This document shows, piece after piece, positions 1 to 7,558 of a DNA stretch of 23,207 bases. Under the pieces are notes generated by a model, which saw only the letters and a list, made by a program, of their open reading frames with translations, had not been told where the DNA came from and searched no databases. The stretch spans positions 1-23,207 of the forward strand of contig JADFXS010000022.1 in the NCBI GenBank assembly GCA_015233515.1, read 5' to 3'. The stretch is from Deltaproteobacteria bacterium. GTDB taxonomy: Bacteria > Desulfobacterota > Desulfarculia > Adiutricales > JAGVGV01. The position numbers and the translations under genes are program-made. Each line of letters opens with the position of its first letter. Positions within the stretch are counted from its first letter, which is position 1.

Positions 1-197
1 GGAATTAATACTCGTTGATTCCAAAGGAAGTATAAAAATTTTTTTAAACAGACTTTTACAAATAAAAAATATTTTAAAATTCATCGAGATATAAAATATA
101 TTTTATTTTTTGCGGTTTTTTTTCAAGGGCAATTATGATCCGTATTATTTTATGTAATAAAAACTTAATATTATAGTGACGATCCCTTGTGGCTTCG

Positions 198-213
198 TGG
201 CATGATGTTTGCT
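198..213 (+). promoter_or_regulatory. Putative sigma-54 (RpoN) promoter
   Basis: The sequence TGGCATG-N4-TTGCT matches the -24/-12 consensus TGGCACG-N4-TTGCW, with GG at 199-200, GC at 211-212 and exact spacing. The start point would fall near 224, giving an untranslated leader of about 200 nt before the gene at 427. Sigma-54 promoters need an AAA+ enhancer-binding activator. None is encoded in this window, so it would act from elsewhere. The match is seen directly; function is inferred. Confidence 0.55.
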
Positions 214-356
214 TTATGAGATTGGCGCGGACGGTTACGCTTCCGATGCCGGTTCAGCCAGTAAATTGGCTAAAAATCTTTTAAACTAATCAAGCGCGGT
301 ATCAATCGTCCCGCGGCGATAGAATCATCATCGTGGGACGAATATAATGAAAAATA

Positions 357-365
357 TGTTATAAT
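357..365 (+). promoter_or_regulatory. Putative extended -10 (sigma-70) promoter
   Basis: TGTTATAAT is a perfect extended -10 element (TG-N-TATAAT) with no recognisable -35. A start near 372 would give a leader of about 55 nt for the downstream gene. It could serve as a constitutive second promoter beside the sigma-54 site. Confidence 0.3.
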
Positions 366-426
366 TAAAGGTTACTACGGCTGGAAAGTTTCCAGGTAAT
401 TTAACCAGGCCTCGAGAGGCCACTTA

Positions 427-3297
427 ATGAAGGTAGATTATTATATGAGCACAGAAAAGCCGGCCTGCTTGATCGCCTGCGGCGTCTTGGCCCGAGATAT
501 CCGTCACCTGGTAAAGAAAATGGGTTTAAATATTCATACCCATTTTTTACCGGGCGGTTTGCACAATAATCCCCAGCAGCTCAAAGGAACACTTCAGGAT
601 TTTATCGACGACGCTTCCCGCTCCGACCAGTGGAACCGCATAGTCATTGGATACGGCGTTTGCGGCCTGGGAACGGTCCACCTTCAAGCCAGGGGTATTC
701 CGCTGGTTTTACCAAAGGTCCATGATTGCATTGCCCTTTTCTTGGGCGGCGACAAGATCTATCGGGAACAGTTCCATAAATTTCCCGGGACTTATTACGT
801 TTCCGCCGGTTGGGTGGAAGAAAACAAGGATACTCTAGCCACGAGAAAAACTTACACGTACGCCGGAGACACACGGGTTTATTTTGATGACTTGGTAAAT
901 AAGTATGGCGATCGTCAAGCTCGGAACACTTTCAGTTTCTTGAACAGCTGGCAACGAAATTATCAGCGGGCGGCGTTCATCGATACCGGTCGCGGCGATA
1001 CCGGCCAAGCCGCCGAGCGAGCGCGACAAATGGCCAAGGAATTCAACTGGAAGTACGAAACCCTTCCCGGCGACTTGAGTTTGCTGACGAAATTGCTCAC
1101 TACAGAATCGACCACGGACGAAATCCTGGTGGTCCTTCCGGGACAAGTTACGACCTTCAATCCCGTTGAAGGCGGCTTATCCTCGGGGCCTCCAATGGAG
1201 TCCAGTCAAAAATCCGGCAATGACCGGAAAAAAAGTGAATGGATCGAGGGAACGGAACATACGCCGCTCGATATGCTGAAAATAGGTTTAGGCATTGATG
1301 CCGGCGGCACTTATACGGATGCGGTCATTTACGATTTTGAGCAAGGGACGGTTCTGGATAAACAAAAAGCGCCGACCACCAAATGGAATTTTTCCGTTGG
1401 CGTGGGGAAAGCATTAGCCGGGCTTGATCAGTCCTTATTGCGCCGGGTTCAGTTAACCGCGGTCTCCACCACGCTGGCCACCAACGCTATTGTAGAAGAT
1501 GAAGGGCAAAAGGTCGGTCTATTATTAATGCCTCCCGAGGGAAATTTTCTCGAGATGGATTTTCCCCACGAACCTAAAGCCATGATTACCGGCCGATTGG
1601 GTATTGACGGTGAAGAGATTGAACCTTTTGACGAATCCCAGGTCCGCGGCATTATTCGAAAGATGATCGACCAGATGGGAGTTAAGGCTTTCGCGGTCTC
1701 GGGTTATGCCGGATCCATCAATCCGGAACATGAACTGGCCATAAAAAAAATAATCCAGGATGAAACCGGATTATTTGTCAGCTGTGGCCACGAACTATCC
1801 AGCTTGCTCAATTTTCGAACCCGGGCGCAGACCGCGGTGATGAACGCCAGGATTGTGCCCCGCATTCGACGTCTGGTCGAAAATATCGAGAAAGTCCTCG
1901 TCAGCGTGGGGATCGACGGGCCGATTATGGTGGTTAAGGGTGACGGCACGTTGATGGCCAGTTCCCTGGCCATGGAACGTCCGGTGGAAACCGTGTTATC
2001 CGGCCCGGCCGCCAGCGTGGCCGGGGCGCGTTTTTTAACCGGCGCGCGCGAGGCTCTAGTGGTCGATATGGGCGGCACCACCACGGACTTGGCCGCGGTT
2101 GAAGATAACAAGGTCCAGATATGTGAGAGCGGCGCGAAAATCGGAAGCGTCCAAACTCATGTATTGGCATTGAAAATTCGGACTACCGGTCTTGGGGGAG
2201 ACAGTTTGATCTCTTTCCATGAAGGGGCTTTTAGTATCGGCCCGCGTCGGGTTACGCCCATTGCGTGGCTGGGCCGTCAATTTTCAGCTTTGGATGATAC
2301 TTTTGCGTACTTGAATAAACGATTCCAGCAGCAGAAAGGATCATCGCACCGGACTTTGATCATCGCCCTGACCGAGTATGAAAATCGAATGCCTTTGAGC
2401 GATTCTGAAAACAGGATCGTGGAGTTGCTCCAAGAGCGCCCGTATAGCCTCGATGAACTGGTGGAGAAAACCGGAGTCCTTTATCCTGGGGCTTTGGCGC
2501 TGTCCAGGCTGGAAGAATATCATATCGTCCAGCAAAGCGGGCTGACTCCAACCGACTTACTACATTTTACCGGCGAATTTACGGATTGGGATACTCACGC
2601 GGCCAAGCAGATGAGCTTTCTAACGGCGCGCTTGAGCGGTCTGGACCCGGAAAAAATGGTCGAGCAGCTCCTCAAACAAATAATGCAACGTCTGGTTCTG
2701 GAATTGATCAAAAAACAATTGGATGAGGACACCGACCCGGATAAATTGGAAGAATGCGATATTTGCCGTCTGATGTTGACCAACCTGATCCAAAAGGATT
2801 CCAAAAACTATAGTTTTTATTTCCAGCTGCATAAACCGGTAATCGGAATTGGGGCGCCCATTGGTTACTTTTTACCGCAAGCGGCCAAGTTATTGAATAC
2901 TGAGGCGATGTTGCCTGAAAACGGCGATGTGGCCAACGCTATCGGCGCGATTACCAGCCATGTGGCCATTCAAAAACACCTGACTATCATTCCCGATCAA
3001 CGCGCGGGTTTTTCCGTGAAGGGTATATCCGGAGGCCGCAGTTTTCGATATTTGAAGGAAGCTCATGATTTCGCGGTTGGGGAATTATGCCGTATCGTGA
3101 TCGATAACGCCCGCCTGGCCGGAACAAGCCAGACCGCCGTCCGAATGCAATCGAACGATCGAACCATTCGAACCGCGAAGGGAGACGAAGTATTTCTCGA
3201 GCGACAAATCAGCGCCGAATTATCCGGGGTTCCGGACTTGCTACTGGGCGCATCGCAAAATAGATCGGCAACCAGGCTTTTTCATCGTAATTGGTAG
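427..3297 (+). CDS. DUF1638 - hydantoinase/oxoprolinase (HyuA-like) fusion protein
   Basis: This 956-aa protein has two parts. Residues about 10-245 resemble DUF1638, with ACG at 17-19, LHNNP at 45-49, YGVCGLG at 76-82, HDCIALFLG at 99-107 and PGTYYVSAGW at 120-129. After a polar linker (about 250-280), residues about 285-900 resemble the ASKHA-like HyuA/oxoprolinase fold: GIDAGGTYTDAV at 289-300, STTLATNAIVE at 348-358, a second phosphate-type motif DMGGTTTD near 547-555, then GLGGDS. HyuA proteins carry out ATP-dependent cyclic amide opening or acetone/acetophenone carboxylation with a HyuB partner. No hyuB is present, so the substrate is unknown. From memory, DUF1638 proteins and HyuA-like proteins occur near corrinoid methyltransferase genes. 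Cys18, Cys79 and Cys101 could be ligands (inference). The start is ambiguous: ATG 427 has GAGAGG 7 nt upstream, and ATG 445 also has a possible RBS. It is transcribed alone and ends before a convergent hairpin. Confidence 0.8.
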   Translation: MKVDYYMSTEKPACLIACGVLARDIRHLVKKMGLNIHTHFLPGGLHNNPQQLKGTLQDFIDDASRSDQWNRIVIGYGVCGLGTVHLQARGIPLVLPKVHDCIALFLGGDKIYREQFHKFPGTYYVSAGWVEENKDTLATRKTYTYAGDTRVYFDDLVNKYGDRQARNTFSFLNSWQRNYQRAAFIDTGRGDTGQAAERARQMAKEFNWKYETLPGDLSLLTKLLTTESTTDEILVVLPGQVTTFNPVEGGLSSGPPMESSQKSGNDRKKSEWIEGTEHTPLDMLKIGLGIDAGGTYTDAVIYDFEQGTVLDKQKAPTTKWNFSVGVGKALAGLDQSLLRRVQLTAVSTTLATNAIVEDEGQKVGLLLMPPEGNFLEMDFPHEPKAMITGRLGIDGEEIEPFDESQVRGIIRKMIDQMGVKAFAVSGYAGSINPEHELAIKKIIQDETGLFVSCGHELSSLLNFRTRAQTAVMNARIVPRIRRLVENIEKVLVSVGIDGPIMVVKGDGTLMASSLAMERPVETVLSGPAASVAGARFLTGAREALVVDMGGTTTDLAAVEDNKVQICESGAKIGSVQTHVLALKIRTTGLGGDSLISFHEGAFSIGPRRVTPIAWLGRQFSALDDTFAYLNKRFQQQKGSSHRTLIIALTEYENRMPLSDSENRIVELLQERPYSLDELVEKTGVLYPGALALSRLEEYHIVQQSGLTPTDLLHFTGEFTDWDTHAAKQMSFLTARLSGLDPEKMVEQLLKQIMQRLVLELIKKQLDEDTDPDKLEECDICRLMLTNLIQKDSKNYSFYFQLHKPVIGIGAPIGYFLPQAAKLLNTEAMLPENGDVANAIGAITSHVAIQKHLTIIPDQRAGFSVKGISGGRSFRYLKEAHDFAVGELCRIVIDNARLAGTSQTAVRMQSNDRTIRTAKGDEVFLERQISAELSGVPDLLLGASQNRSATRLFHRNW

Positions 3298-3332
3298 GCT
3301 GACCGCTCCGACCCGCTCAAAACCTAAACGAC

Positions 3333-3360
3333 CCGGAAGGCTCAAGTCATGGCCTTCCGG
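3333..3360. terminator. Hairpin between convergent genes, possible bidirectional terminator
   Basis: CCGGAAGGC (3333-3341) and GCCTTCCGG (3352-3360) form a perfect 9-bp stem with a 10-nt loop, between the convergent DUF1638-HyuA and flavoprotein genes. Neither side has a clean T tract; on the minus strand a loose T-rich tail follows. Position favours a terminator, the tails make it weak. Confidence 0.45.
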
Positions 3361-3412
3361 CTTGGCTGGAAATTAATGGCTCTTCCGGAGTTCTCCGATG
3401 GTTCGATGCCCG

Positions 3413-4579
3413 TCAGGCTTTAAAGGCGGTCAACGGTTCGTGGATCAAGTCGTTTTCCCTGAAGCGTGTCGGTCGCAATGGATGAATATCTATCGTGGAC
3501 GCCTGGCCGTCCAGAATCATTTCCGCTGTAACCCGCCCGGCGGTCGGCGAATGTTGAAATCCGTGACCCGAAAAGCCGCTGACTATAAAAAGTCCCTTAA
3601 CTTCGGGGAATTCGCCGATTACGGAGTGATGATCCGGCGTCACCTCATAGTGACCGACCCAACCTCGAGCGATGGAGGCGCGTTCTAGGACGGGAATCCG
3701 CTTTAGGGACGCGATTGCCGTCCATTCCAGAGCCTCAAAGTCAACTTTATCGCTAAAGGAGGCCTCACCCGGAGGCCCTCCCAATATCAGGCCTCGTCCT
3801 TCTCGACGGATATACCAGCCATTGGCCATGTCATAAATAAAAGGGAACTGGTCGGGTAGTTCGTCAAAGGCTTCCACAAAGAAAAGATGTCGTCTCAAAG
3901 GATTTATGGGTAAATCCAGGCCGGCCAGAGAAGCGATTTGACCAGACCATGGGCCGGCGGCATTGACCACCCCTTCAGCTTGAATATTATGACCGCCGGA
4001 TGTTTGAACTCCCTTTATTCTACCATGTTCAACTTTGAGGTTGGTTACTTCGACATTTTCAAATATTTTGACGCCAAGTTTCTGGGCTTGTCGAGCGAAA
4101 CCCTGAACCACTTCGTTAGGGCCATAAAAGCCGTCCCGATCCGTGTACGAGCCGCCGAGGAGATCGCGGGTGTCGATAAAAGGCCAACGCCGGGCGATCC
4201 TTTCGGAAGGCAGCACTTCGGCGGAGCAGCCTAAAGAGGCCATGAGAGACACGGTGTTTTCTATGACCCGGAGATGTTGTTTTTCGGTGGCCAAAAAAAG
4301 GTAGCCTAGCGGCAAAAAGTCGATATCCATTCCAAGATCGGTTTTAAAGGAATCAAAAGTCGCCTTGGATAATAACGAAAATCTTATGTTGATTTCCGTG
4401 GAGAATTGGGTCCGAAAGCCGCCCAGACATTTGGCCGTGGCGCCTTGAGCGCCCACAGCCCCTTTTTCCAACAGAACGATATTCGTAACGCCTTTTTGGG
4501 CTAGATGATAGGCCACACTGGCGCCGATCACTCCGCCGCCGATAATGATGATATCGGCTCGGGACGGCAGGTCCGACAT
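3413..4579 (-). CDS. FAD-dependent oxidoreductase, DAO family (sarcosine oxidase beta / glycine oxidase-like)
   Basis: This 388-aa protein begins with a Rossmann dinucleotide-binding motif, IIIGGGVIGAS (residues 11-21), ending at acidic Glu38 in LLEKG, which is the FAD ribose contact in this family. The C-terminal part has YEVTPDHHSVIGE and a GLFIVSGFSGHGFQHSP segment, typical of DAO-family amine and amino-acid oxidases or dehydrogenases such as sarcosine oxidase beta, dye-linked proline dehydrogenase beta and glycine oxidase. These oxidise the C-N bond of secondary amines or amino acids. The exact substrate cannot be read from sequence. The ATG at 4577-4579 follows a weak AAGGA. It is the last gene of the ugd-map-DAO cluster, 64 nt after map. 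No signal peptide is visible, so it is probably cytoplasmic. No partner alpha, gamma or delta subunit is nearby. Confidence 0.82.
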   Translation of the reverse strand: MSDLPSRADIIIIGGGVIGASVAYHLAQKGVTNIVLLEKGAVGAQGATAKCLGGFRTQFSTEINIRFSLLSKATFDSFKTDLGMDIDFLPLGYLFLATEKQHLRVIENTVSLMASLGCSAEVLPSERIARRWPFIDTRDLLGGSYTDRDGFYGPNEVVQGFARQAQKLGVKIFENVEVTNLKVEHGRIKGVQTSGGHNIQAEGVVNAAGPWSGQIASLAGLDLPINPLRRHLFFVEAFDELPDQFPFIYDMANGWYIRREGRGLILGGPPGEASFSDKVDFEALEWTAIASLKRIPVLERASIARGWVGHYEVTPDHHSVIGEFPEVKGLFIVSGFSGHGFQHSPTAGRVTAEMILDGQASTIDIHPLRPTRFRENDLIHEPLTAFKA

Positions 4580-4643
4580 AACTAACAGAATCCTTCTGCT
4601 CCTATTTGGGGCCGGTGAGGAATAAAGGGCGACATCCTCACGA

Positions 4644-5408
4644 CTAACTGAGGGTCAGGATATCGGCGCCATTTGAAGTCACGGCTATGGTATGCTCGAA
4701 TTGAGCGGACAACTTGCCGTCCTTGGTTACGGCGGTCCAGCCGTCTTGCAGGATTCTCACTTCCCAACCACCTTCGTTGATCATGGGTTCAATAGTAAAG
4801 ACCATGCCCTCCTTCAGGCGGATACCGGAACCGCGACGACCATAATGAGGGACTTGAGGTTCTTCGTGGAATTCCCGCCCTATGCCATGACCGACAAAAG
4901 TGCGGACGACGCTGAATCCGGCGTTTTCCACATGTTCCTGAATAGTCGCGCCGATATCGCCCAGATGAGCGCCGATCTTGACGGTTTCAATGCTTAACAG
5001 CATGGCCTGATAGGTTGTTTCCATCAGTTGGCGGGCTTTTTTAGAGGCATCACCCAGGGCGAAGGTTCGTGCGGTGTCGCCATGGAAACCGTCTTTATAA
5101 ACGGTGACATCGACTTTGACTAGATCGCCGTCCTTCAGGCGGCGAGATCCGGGAATGCCATGGACTACTTCTTCATTGATGCTGATGCACATGCTTTTCG
5201 GGTATCCTCGATACCCAAGGGTCGAAGGGATGGCGCCATGGTCAATGATGAAGTCATGGCCTAATCGATCAATTTTTTCCGTGGTCTGTCCCGGTTGGAG
5301 CAGAGTGGCGATATAATCCAGGGTCAAGGCGGCTAAGCGGCCGCTGGCTCGGATATATTCGATTTCCTCTTGGTTTTTGAGGTTAATGATGGATTTACGA
5401 CCGATCAC
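4644..5408 (-). CDS. map: Methionine aminopeptidase, type I
   Basis: This 254-aa protein removes the initiator methionine from nascent cytosolic proteins. It has the complete MetAP-I active site: His83 (VVHGIP), metal ligands Asp100 (VDVTV) and Asp111 (FHGDTART), His174 (VGHGIG), Glu207 (TIEPMI) and Glu238 (QFEHT), plus His181 (FHEEP). The length is normal for a bacterial type I enzyme without an N-terminal zinc finger. The start codon is GTG (5406-5408), with AAAGGA about 9 nt upstream. It lies 52 nt downstream of ugd and 64 nt upstream of the DAO gene in the same direction. A 7-bp hairpin (4615-4621 with 4635-4641) just after its stop could modulate read-through. Metabolic coupling with its neighbours is not evident. 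Confidence 0.93.
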   Translation of the reverse strand: MIGRKSIINLKNQEEIEYIRASGRLAALTLDYIATLLQPGQTTEKIDRLGHDFIIDHGAIPSTLGYRGYPKSMCISINEEVVHGIPGSRRLKDGDLVKVDVTVYKDGFHGDTARTFALGDASKKARQLMETTYQAMLLSIETVKIGAHLGDIGATIQEHVENAGFSVVRTFVGHGIGREFHEEPQVPHYGRRGSGIRLKEGMVFTIEPMINEGGWEVRILQDGWTAVTKDGKLSAQFEHTIAVTSNGADILTLS

Positions 5409-5460
5409 GTGTTTGAAATCCTTTCTCGAGGTCTGTCATCGCGCGCCTGATTGATCAAGA

Positions 5461-6759
5461 TCACCGGCCGACCCCGACATAAATAAAACCTTTTTCCCGC
5501 ATCTGAGTCGGGTCGCAGACATTACGTAAATCAATAACGATCGGCGATTTTAATAAGCTTTTTATCCGATCCCAACGTATATTTCGGAATTGATTCCATT
5601 CCGTGGCGATAACGAGTCCGTCGGTTTGATCGGCGGCCTCATAGGGGTTGGAACAATATTTTACTTCCGGCAACATTCGGCGGGCGTGCTCCATGCCTGC
5701 CGGATCATAAGCCTGAATTTTGGCTCCGCGCGCCAAGAGTCCTTGAATGATATAAATAGGTGGGGAATCCCGAATATCATCGGTGTTGGGTTTGAAAGTC
5801 AAGCCTAACATACCGATGGTTCGTCCCGTCAAGCCGTTAAGCGCGTGATCGATTTTATCCACCATTACTCGGCGCTGTTGTTCATTGACGCGGATGGTGG
5901 CGTTGACCAATTTGAAATCATATCCTTTTTCCTCGGCTAAGCTTGCCAAGGCCAGGGTGTCCTTGGGAAAGCACGATCCGCCGAAGCCTGGGCCGGGGTG
6001 CAAGAATTTACGGCCGATGCGGTTATCCAAACCCATGCCTTTGGCCACTTCATGGACGTCTACGTCCAAAAGTTCGCAAAGATTGGCCATTTCGTTGATA
6101 AAAGATATCTTCATGGCTAAAAAGGCATTGGAAGCATATTTGATCATTTCCGCGGTTTGCACGTTGGTCAGAACAAAAGGCGCTTCAATCAAATATAGTG
6201 GTCGATAAAGATCCTTCAACACCGCTTTGGCTTGTTCGCTATCCGTCCCGATGACCACTCGATTGGGCCTCATGAAGTCTTCAATGGCCGAACCTTCCCT
6301 CAAAAACTCAGGGTTGGACGCCACATCAAATGGGTAAGGATGTGACTGATTTTCTTTGATGATTTGTTTAACCAGTTCCGCGGTCCCCACCGGAACCGTG
6401 CTTTTGTTGACGATGATTTTATAACCGTTAATATGTTGTCCAATGGCGGCGGCCACTTCCCGGACATATTGCAGATCGGCTTTTCCTTGATTATCCGCGG
6501 GGGTGCCCACCGCGATGAAGATAATCAGGGCATCGGCCACGGCCTTGGAAAGATCGGCCGTGAAAAACAGACGGCCGTCGTTGACATTTTTAGTGACCAG
6601 TTCCTGGAGACCGGGTTCGTAAAAAGGGACGTGCCCGCTCACAAGAGCGTCGATGCGTTCTTGATCCTTGTCCACACACGTCACATCCATTCCAAATTCG
6701 GCAAAGCATGTTCCAGTAACCAGTCCGACATAGCCGACGCCGACGACGCAAATGTTCAT
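5461..6759 (-). CDS. ugd: UDP-glucose 6-dehydrogenase
   Basis: This protein oxidises UDP-glucose to UDP-glucuronate with two NAD+, supplying precursors for capsule, exopolysaccharide or LPS sugars. I place the start at ATG 6757-6759, giving 432 aa beginning MNICVVGVGYVGL, because that is the usual N-terminus. The longer frame from 6807 adds 16 residues with no family counterpart, and GGAGG lies 11 nt upstream of the chosen ATG. The NAD-binding motif is GVGYVG (residues 7-12), NPEFLREGSAI is at 149-159, and the catalytic cysteine is Cys263 in GFGGSCFPKD. The middle and C-terminal UDP-binding domains are intact. It is the first gene of the ugd-map-DAO cluster. No glycosyltransferase or other polysaccharide gene is nearby, so its product must feed a pathway encoded elsewhere. 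Confidence 0.93.
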   Translation of the reverse strand: MNICVVGVGYVGLVTGTCFAEFGMDVTCVDKDQERIDALVSGHVPFYEPGLQELVTKNVNDGRLFFTADLSKAVADALIIFIAVGTPADNQGKADLQYVREVAAAIGQHINGYKIIVNKSTVPVGTAELVKQIIKENQSHPYPFDVASNPEFLREGSAIEDFMRPNRVVIGTDSEQAKAVLKDLYRPLYLIEAPFVLTNVQTAEMIKYASNAFLAMKISFINEMANLCELLDVDVHEVAKGMGLDNRIGRKFLHPGPGFGGSCFPKDTLALASLAEEKGYDFKLVNATIRVNEQQRRVMVDKIDHALNGLTGRTIGMLGLTFKPNTDDIRDSPPIYIIQGLLARGAKIQAYDPAGMEHARRMLPEVKYCSNPYEAADQTDGLVIATEWNQFRNIRWDRIKSLLKSPIVIDLRNVCDPTQMREKGFIYVGVGR

Positions 6760-6830
6760 GCAGGAAAAATCCTCCGCGAGGAAAAGTATCGTTACCTGAC
6801 CGGGCAACCACCCGGTGTTCCGTCAAGTTA

Positions 6831-6853
6831 ATTATACCGGTCCACAGTGTCAA
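6831..6853 (-). promoter_or_regulatory. Possible promoter region for ugd
   Basis: On the minus strand a perfect TTGACA (6848-6853) and a perfect TATAAT (6831-6836) occur upstream of ugd, but they are only 11 bp apart, too close to act together. TTGACA could instead pair with TAACTT 17 bp downstream. Between these elements and the ugd start lies a 6-bp hairpin (ACCGGG 6799-6804, CCCGGT 6811-6816). Confidence 0.3.
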
Positions 6854-7055
6854 GAAGTTCTTAAAGAGATTGAGCCGGGATATGGCTCGATATGAATTTT
6901 ATGATAGTGGGTCTTTGGTATCTAGGATGTCATCTCATGATGGCCGATATGCTTTACCAGTACTCCTGGTTGGCCGATATTATCGAACCTGTGCCTTATC
7001 CGGATAAAAAAAATAAAAATGATCTTTACTTTTTTGCAAATATTGATTTATTTGA

Positions 7056-7077
7056 GCAAGTGAACTATTTCACTTGC
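7056..7077. repeat. Perfect 9-bp inverted repeat overlapping a -35 region
   Basis: GCAAGTGAA (7056-7064) and TTCACTTGC (7069-7077) are perfect inverted copies separated by 4 nt. The right arm covers the -35 region of the promoter for the 6S-like RNA. This arrangement suits a dimeric regulator's operator, but the regulator is unknown. Confidence 0.55.
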
Positions 7078-7096
7078 GGGAAAAAGGTGATATAGT
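7069..7096 (+). promoter_or_regulatory. Promoter for the 6S-like RNA / fhs leader
   Basis: The extended -10 TGATATAGT (7088-7096) is preceded at 16-bp spacing by TTCACT (7069-7074), four of six matches to TTGACA. Transcription would begin near 7102-7104, just before the structured RNA. The -35 lies inside the inverted repeat at 7056-7077, implying control. Confidence 0.55.
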
Positions 7097-7102
7097 CTCC
7101 GC

Positions 7103-7316
7103 CTGGAGAGTTGAAAACCATAGTTACCAGACGGATACGTGCCATTCCCATAGACGAAGATCTTTGCCGAACTTGTATGTGAGAGCATGCCTCGTAGTTT
7201 CGCTACGGGGGTGGTTATTTGACTCGGCTAAATGCTTTTTGTTCCTTACATGTCGGAGATTCGCCATATCTTGTCGTGGATTGCTATCGTCCGGATTGAG
7301 CCGCCCGGCGGGTCAG
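7103..7316 (+). ncRNA. ssrS: Candidate 6S RNA (rod-shaped structured RNA)
   Basis: I found no protein gene here, but the transcript folds by hand into one long rod with one large central loop, the architecture of 6S RNA. The paired blocks, in order inward, are: 7127-7137 with 7285-7294 (one mismatch, one bulge); a central loop with 15 nt on the 5' side (7138-7152) and 9 nt on the 3' side (7276-7284); 7153-7163 with 7266-7275; 7166-7173 with 7257-7265; 7175-7180 with 7248-7253; 7181-7188 with 7232-7239; and an 8-bp terminal hairpin, 7190-7197 with 7203-7210, around a UUUCG loop. 6S RNA binds sigma-70 RNA polymerase by mimicking an open promoter. A GAG-GCAUGC-UCG stretch at the tip resembles the E. 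coli 6S tip. A good promoter sits directly upstream and the next gene is a folate enzyme, as 6S often neighbours a folate gene in gammaproteobacteria. The ends are approximate. The alternative is a structured fhs leader of an unknown class. Confidence 0.45.
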
Positions 7317-7416
7317 GTCTCGGCAAATCTCTTGACGAAAAGAGGAGGTTGTGATATCAGCGGACTTCTATTTATCAACAGTTCTGGACAAAGGAATTCC
7401 TAACGGGATTCTCGCT

Positions 7417-7435
7417 ATATGAAATTGTTTCATAT
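7417..7435. promoter_or_regulatory. Palindrome upstream of fhs, possible operator
   Basis: ATATGAAA (7417-7424) and TTTCATAT (7428-7435) are perfect inverted copies around TTG. The symmetry continues for two further bases on each side after one mismatch. It is AT-rich and short-looped, more like a DNA operator than a terminator. It lies 124 bp upstream of the fhs start. Confidence 0.4.
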
Positions 7436-7461
7436 CGCGCCAGCTGCGACAAAAGGAAGCG

Positions 7462-7503
7462 CCTGGACCAAACCAGGACGTCCGGGTTTATCCCGGCGAA
7501 CGT
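7462..7503 (+). promoter_or_regulatory. Tandem hairpins in the fhs leader
   Basis: CCTGG (7462-7466) pairs with CCAGG (7473-7477). Immediately after, CCGGG (7482-7486) pairs with CCCGG (7492-7496), extended by ACGT at 7478-7481 with ACGT at 7500-7503 around a 3-nt bulge. They end 41 nt before the fhs Shine-Dalgarno sequence. They could be a stability or regulatory element. They do not match the THF riboswitch consensus as I remember it. Confidence 0.35.
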
Positions 7504-7558
7504 GACTATCCGTGGTCAATATTAACAACAAGATTAACTATTTAAGGAGGATATGGTT

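Larger units (their letters stand above)
1..426. other. AT-rich intergenic leader upstream of the DUF1638-HyuA gene
   Basis: No coding region is supported here. Bases 1-180 are much more AT-rich than the rest of the window, with long A and T runs. The stretch holds a sigma-54 type promoter at 198-213 and a sigma-70 type extended -10 at 357-365. It also holds a 9-bp hairpin with one mismatch (CGTCCCGCG at 307-315 against CGTGGGACG at 332-340). That hairpin has no T tract after it, so it is more likely a leader structure or binding site than a terminator. Confidence 0.6.
6760..7558. other. Long non-coding region between ugd and fhs
   Basis: About 800 bases separate the divergent ugd and fhs genes. 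From left to right they hold the ugd leader and promoter, an AT-rich spacer (about 6860-7055) with no convincing gene, an inverted repeat at 7056-7077, a promoter at 7069-7096, the 6S-like RNA (about 7103-7316), a palindrome at 7417-7435, two leader hairpins at 7462-7503, and the fhs ribosome binding site at 7545-7550. Confidence 0.7.

Noticed and set aside
360..371. Twelve-base match TATAATTAAAGG shared with 10120-10131
   Set aside because: Flanks are unrelated and the string is AT-rich; probably chance or a shared -10-like sequence.
6892..7095. Plus-strand open frame of 67 codons before the 6S-like RNA
   Set aside because: No ribosome binding site, odd composition, and it runs through an inverted repeat and the promoter; it is AT-rich spacer.
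7351..7422. Possible 23-aa leader peptide starting at GTG
   Set aside because: AGGAGG is present, but only 2 nt separate it from the GTG, and no repeated regulatory codons are visible; left unannotated.
7096..7545. THF riboswitch upstream of fhs
   Set aside because: The known THF riboswitch core was not recognised in the sequence; the long rod fits 6S RNA better.
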